From Elysia chlorotica (taxonomy: Eukaryota > Mollusca > Gastropoda > Plakobranchidae): a stretch of 64,000 bases of DNA. Location of the stretch: NCBI GenBank assembly GCA_003991915.1, contig RQTK01000180.1:350733-414732 (forward strand). Reading direction: 5' to 3'. Numbering within the stretch: position 1 is the stretch's first letter; each line of letters begins with the position of its first letter. Positions 59,440 to 64,000 of the stretch are shown here, in pieces. Both the position numbers and the translations under genes were made by a program. The notes under the pieces are model-generated. The model was not told where the DNA came from, did not search any database, and saw only the letters and a list, made by a program, of their open reading frames with translations.

Positions 59440-59933
59440 GGTGGAGGATCTTGATTTTGCAGGCAACGTCATTCTTCCCTCACGAAGACAACAAGATTGA
59501 CAAGAGAAGCTATATCGTGTGTCAGAAGATGCCGGAAAGACGGCTCCAGATAAATATCGCAAAAACTGAAATCATACGAACCAATGACAGACAGGCAGCT
59601 GCATAAGGAAAACATCAAAGAGGTTGTCAAGTATGCCCATCTTGGTAATCTACTAAATTCTTAGGCTTGAAATACAATCGTTATGCAACCAAACAAGATA
59701 ATGTACATACATCTAGCCAATCCGCTACCCAAAAGTTACGCACCTAAAAAGGGTGAGGAAATGAATAGATCAACTTATAGTACAATGCGTTACACACCGA
59801 TGCTGAGATAAAATCCGCTGGTAGTACATGGGCCAAGCTGGAGAGGACCAGCCAGAACCGAGTTAGATGGAGCGGATTTGCTGCGCCCCTATGTTCTACA
59901 GGGAATCAAGAAGCTTAAACTAAACTAAACTGT
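59440..59933 (+). mobile_element. LINE 3' fragment with (TAAAC)n tail
   Basis: Broken frames give VEDLDFAGNV (corresponding to 'LEDLDFADDI', the catalytic FADD box, here mutated). Then come EKLYRVSEDAGKT-like sequence, LQINIAKTEIIRTNDRQAAA and, after a gap, STWAKLERTSQNRVRW with LCSTGNQEA. These are the palm and extreme C-terminus of a non-LTR retrotransposon RT with the middle deleted. It ends in TTAAACTAAACTAAACTG at 59915-59932, a short repeat tail. It is inactive because the catalytic Asp-Asp is lost and frames are broken. The clade is uncertain. Confidence 0.8.
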
Positions 59934-59939
59934 AAATGC

Positions 59940-60835
59940 TAAAAAAGCATACCAATCCATGTGTACAAGTGAATGTCCACTATCTATTCCCATACTCTAT
60001 CAATATTTAGTAATGTTGACACCATTGAATGCACTAGGGTCTAACTCTCTCTGTCACAATGCATTACTTGAACGATTATTTTATATAAGGTCTATATTTT
60101 TTATTGCTTATTTTGTTTCTATCCTATTTCTCCCGTACACCCATCTTTTGATTCAGGAGGGTGAAAGCCTTGGTTCTCATTGGGTATATAAAAATCGTAA
60201 TTTGTCAAAATCATGAACGGCCTAGGTTTTTTATAATTATTTCTGTCCTTTTTTCTGTTAGCAACCAATAACATCCAACCTTTTTAAATACCTGGAATAA
60301 AGGTTTAAAAGTAGAGCTACCGCTACGGTATATGTTAAATATACATTAGATAGATTGTGGCAGCGTCTGCTTAATGGAAATGTTAGTTTATATAGGGTGC
60401 CATGACTCTCACTAGAGTCTCCCCTCCCTACCACATACTTGTCAGTGTTAATGGGGCAGTATGAAACAACAAAGAAAGCAAAATAGTCAACACAATGTAT
60501 AGAATAAAATGTTTCCACTTATATCAATAAAAGATTAATATGCCAATTTTACTTTCCAAGAGATATATTTTTAGTTGCAATATAATTATACACTTCATTT
60601 ATTTAACTTTAAGATAACGTGTGTCATTGCCAAATACCTCGGACTTGCTTTGTGTTGATAGACATTCAGCTATTGCGAAAGTCCAAACCTACTAGTTGAT
60701 GTGTCCATAGATACTCAATGTCACGGCCTTCTGTTTTATCACTAGGGTCGTAAATTATTGAACTCATTAGCTTCTTTTGGTTACTCTTGTGAGCTGTTCT
60801 AATTTGGCCAACATAGTAAAACGGAGAAAGAGTTA
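59940..60835. other. unique AT-rich sequence, no gene seen
   Basis: Frames at 59959-60216 and 60258-60518 show no domain. Confidence 0.5.
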
Positions 60836-60837
60836 AA

Positions 60838-60965
60838 AAAAGAGACAACAGACAGACAGACAGATAGACAGACACAGAGACATATAAACAGAAACAGATA
60901 AAATCACATAGATAGAGACTTGTATAAAGACAGACATACGAATAGGCAGGCAGACAGACAGAAAC
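60838..60965. repeat. degenerate (GACA)n tract
   Basis: Irregular GACAGACA and GATA steps with ACATA interruptions. Confidence 0.85.
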
Positions 60966-60969
60966 ACTG

Positions 60970-62015
60970 ACGCCCAGAAAGAAACAAATATCCAGAGATA
61001 TAATAAATACAATTTTAAAAAAAAATTTGTTTTCCATGCATTAAAAGCGTTAGCGTGTATTCTTCTAGAAATTTTTATGCTGGTGCAAGCACTTATTACT
61101 AGGTTTTTTGTAGGTTTAGTATCAAAATATTAATTCTATGATTGTTTAGAAATTAAACAAAATATCGTACGTTTAAAATGTTCCCTCACACTTTTTTTTT
61201 GCTGTCTTCATTTCGTTTTTCTATCGAGGTCACGAACCTTTATCTTTTGATTTTACCCACCAGTCGATGATTTGACTTGGACCCGAATAACCCTTTTTGT
61301 TTCAATGATGATCATATTGACATTTGTTGATGTTTTATAGTTGAATGCTTTAAGAATCAGTATAAACTTAGATCTGTATTGTAACAAGTCATTCAGGAAT
61401 CTAGAGTGGGTCCAGACAGCTTTCATGTATTACCTGATCCCTGGCTATAGTCAAATTTTGAAGATGTTAGTTCCTTTTTTGTTGGACATTATTTGATCCA
61501 TCTAAAATAATGATCATTTTTTCCTGAAGCATTTAGAACCAAATGTCATTTAAAATGTCACTAAATTGCTATAATGATCACCGAAAGAGACACAAAAAGC
61601 CGGCAATTATGAAGAATATAAGAGTATTACCTTGTTATGCTAGGGTTGTTGTTAATTCCACTGGATCAAGTAAACATCTAAAACAGATTCTCTCTAGCTA
61701 GCGCTTAAATCAATACATCATGAAATGGCAAAATTCTTTGAGACAAGGGGGAAGGTTTAAAGGTCCATTTATACGTGAGGGCGGGTGGTGTAGACATCGA
61801 GAGAAATAATTTGCATTCCCTAGTTGAGGTGGAGAAAAAAAACCGGAGCACATTACAGAGAACGGAAGGAGGAAATAATAAGTTAAGAAAAGGAGGCACA
61901 AGATGTGAGAAACGCACATAAAGAAACAGAAATGAATTACAATTGAGATGGAAGAAAAATAGACACATGAATTAATAAGACAATTCCGAAAAATGGTCCG
62001 AACTTTAAGGAGATA
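60970..62015. other. unique AT-rich sequence, no gene seen
   Basis: 61705-61970 is open on the minus strand for 87 codons but has no domain. Confidence 0.5.
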
Positions 62016-62017
62016 GG

Positions 62018-62170
<153 letters not shown>

Positions 62171-62174
62171 TAAT

Positions 62175-62700
62175 AGTGGGAATAGATTAATGAAATAATT
62201 CCGGTAGTTTGATGGAAAGTAATAAGGGTCAGAGGTTTTTCCCGAAACCACCCAGTTCTGAGCAGCGGCCTGGCCCATCAATAAACTGAAACAGTTACGC
62301 TGCGCTGGACCGGCTGCCACATCTCTTCCAGGAAATAAAGCAGAAGCTGATTACAAAGTCCCTTTGATCCCCTTGTCTCAAGGAGTTAATGTCGCCTTCG
62401 TAACAACCTTGTAGAAGTTATCACTGGGGAAATCGAAGTGAACATTATTCGTAACCTATAGGCATTAAAAGATGGAGACCAAGACAGAGGAAAAGCGACC
62501 CAGAGGGATAGTGAACGAGTCAGGCAAACAGACGGACAAACAGAGATATAGAGCGAGTGAGAGATTGGGAAAGACGCTGCATTAATAGTGAAAGAGACAG
62601 AAAAATGAGACTAAAATAGGGAGAAAAGGAAAAAAGGATTAATGCAGTTTACGTTCTCAGTTTTTAAAACCTTCCACAGTGAGTTAAATTGAATCACATA
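62175..62700. other. unique sequence, no gene seen
   Basis: A purine-rich patch near 62480-62600. Nothing else recognised. Confidence 0.5.
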
Positions 62701-62714
62701 CTTTTTTTTTCTTT

Positions 62715-62940
62715 ACCTCTGTCTTTGTCACAGAGTTTATGTGTCTCTGTTTGTGTGTGTGTGTGTGTCTACCCCTCTGTCTTCGTCACCGACTTTCTGT
62801 GTGTGTGTGTGTATGTGTGTGCGCGCGCGCGCGTGTGTCTCTCTACCTCTGTCTTCATCACCGACTGTATGTGTATGTGTGTGTGTGTGTGTGTGTGCGC
62901 ACGTGTGTCTCTCTACCTTCTGTTTTAATCACCGACTTTC
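62715..62940. repeat. higher-order (GT)n/(GC)n repeat with conserved spacers
   Basis: Four copies of a CTACCTCTGTCTTCRTCACC-like spacer, starting near 62715, 62769, 62843 and 62913, are separated by GT arrays. One array includes a GCGCGCGCGCGC core at about 62821-62832. Open frames here are artefacts. Confidence 0.9.
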
Positions 62941-62944
62941 TCTA

Positions 62945-64000
62945 TCGCCTTTTTTCTGAAAATTTGGTAGACTGGTCTATAGCAAAATAATAAAAAGTAA
63001 TAACTCAACAACACAATATTTGTAAAACGGCTTACACGAAATAAAACTTTTTACATACCATAAAAACCCTAAGAGATGCTCGTGAAGAGAATGTATAAGA
63101 GACTAATATTATGATTGTGCATTATCTATATTTTGTTGTTCTTTGTTTAGATGTTGCTATAATGGAATTGTTTTCGCAGAAATACTTCATGTTATCATAA
63201 CATTACCTCGAGCATTATTTTTTATTCAATTTATAACAATGAAAAATGTCTTTTTCCGGGTAGCTTTTATGAAATGTGTCTACATATTAAAGATTTATGG
63301 GCTGTTGTTAATCTTAAAATTTAATTTAATCAGGACTAGGCTGTATTATGTTTAATTCGTTACTAGTTTTGGCGTTGAAGAAGGTTGAACAACATCGATA
63401 TTCAATTTTTTATTACTACATGTAATTTATTTCCTTCTCAGATAACAAGCTAAAATAATGCCAAGTTTATGAACATGTTTTCAATAATACAAAAAAAGCC
63501 AATAGATGTAGATAATGTTAAGACAAGCAATAGCAATAACCGGTTTGTACTAAATACACAGACACAGGGAGAGAAAATAAAAAGAGGGATAAATTGGCGG
63601 AGAACTATATGAAACCGAGGAGTAGACGAGTGTAGTATAATACGAAGATAGAAAAAGAAAAAAAAACTAAAGAGTTTCCTTGTACCGAAACAGTGGAAGA
63701 CAGAGGGATAAACTCAGATAGAGTTAAATAATGCCATGCATTTTCAAATTGTATCTCTGCTGTAATGTTATAGAATGCGTGTTATTACAAAAGGTGGATA
63801 CACCTGTCTAGTAAAAAACATGATTTTCTTAATTTCAGGAAACCTAATCGTAATAAAGCACACAAATTCATATTTGCGAACTTAATTAAAACCTCAGGAT
63901 AAGTAGAAAGTGACGAAGTATTGATAGGTGAACGGGAGAAATGAACATCTGACGCTAAGTGTTGAGATGGACGCGAGCTGTCGGTGCTCCGACTACAGTG
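62945..64000. other. unique AT-rich sequence, no gene seen
   Basis: A 70-codon hydrophobic frame at 63143-63355 shows no recognised domain. The interval runs to the window end. Confidence 0.5.

Overview
The window looks like nuclear DNA from an invertebrate animal, most likely a mollusc and plausibly a gastropod. It is AT-rich and has no compact gene order. It is packed with (GA/CT)n, (GACA)n and (GATA)n arrays. It carries several copies of a tRNA-derived SINE of the type I associate with molluscs, and remnants of LINE and Helitron elements. Three runs of N fall inside or beside simple repeats, as expected of a draft animal assembly. The species cannot be fixed from the sequence alone.

I found no intact host gene that I can defend. 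Most long open frames are translations of microsatellites (Leu-Ser, Arg-Glu, Ile-Tyr-Leu-Ser repeats). The recognisable coding matter is all decayed. A CR1/L2-like LINE lies at about 13.15-15.46 kb, with an extra 3' fragment joined head to tail in front of it. A Helitron PIF1-type helicase relic lies at 18.42-19.99 kb. A broken member of a recurrent invertebrate family ending in a cysteine-rich CXC domain lies at 24.39-25.71 kb. Two further LINE 3' fragments lie at 49.1-49.7 kb and 59.4-59.9 kb.

One SINE family is present in roughly nine to ten copies on both strands. Near-complete copies at 16.7 kb and 57.5 kb carry target-site duplications. A second tRNA-headed SINE-like element is at about 2.0-2.4 kb. 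At 44.9-46.9 kb there is a local cluster of a repeat family with two complete foldback (hairpin) elements of about 112-115 bp and a third half copy. This cluster is the least explained structure in the window. GC-rich islets at 38.4, 51.2-51.6 and 54.55-54.73 kb are the best places to look for host exons or a promoter, but each is only a candidate. The remaining intervals look intergenic or intronic.
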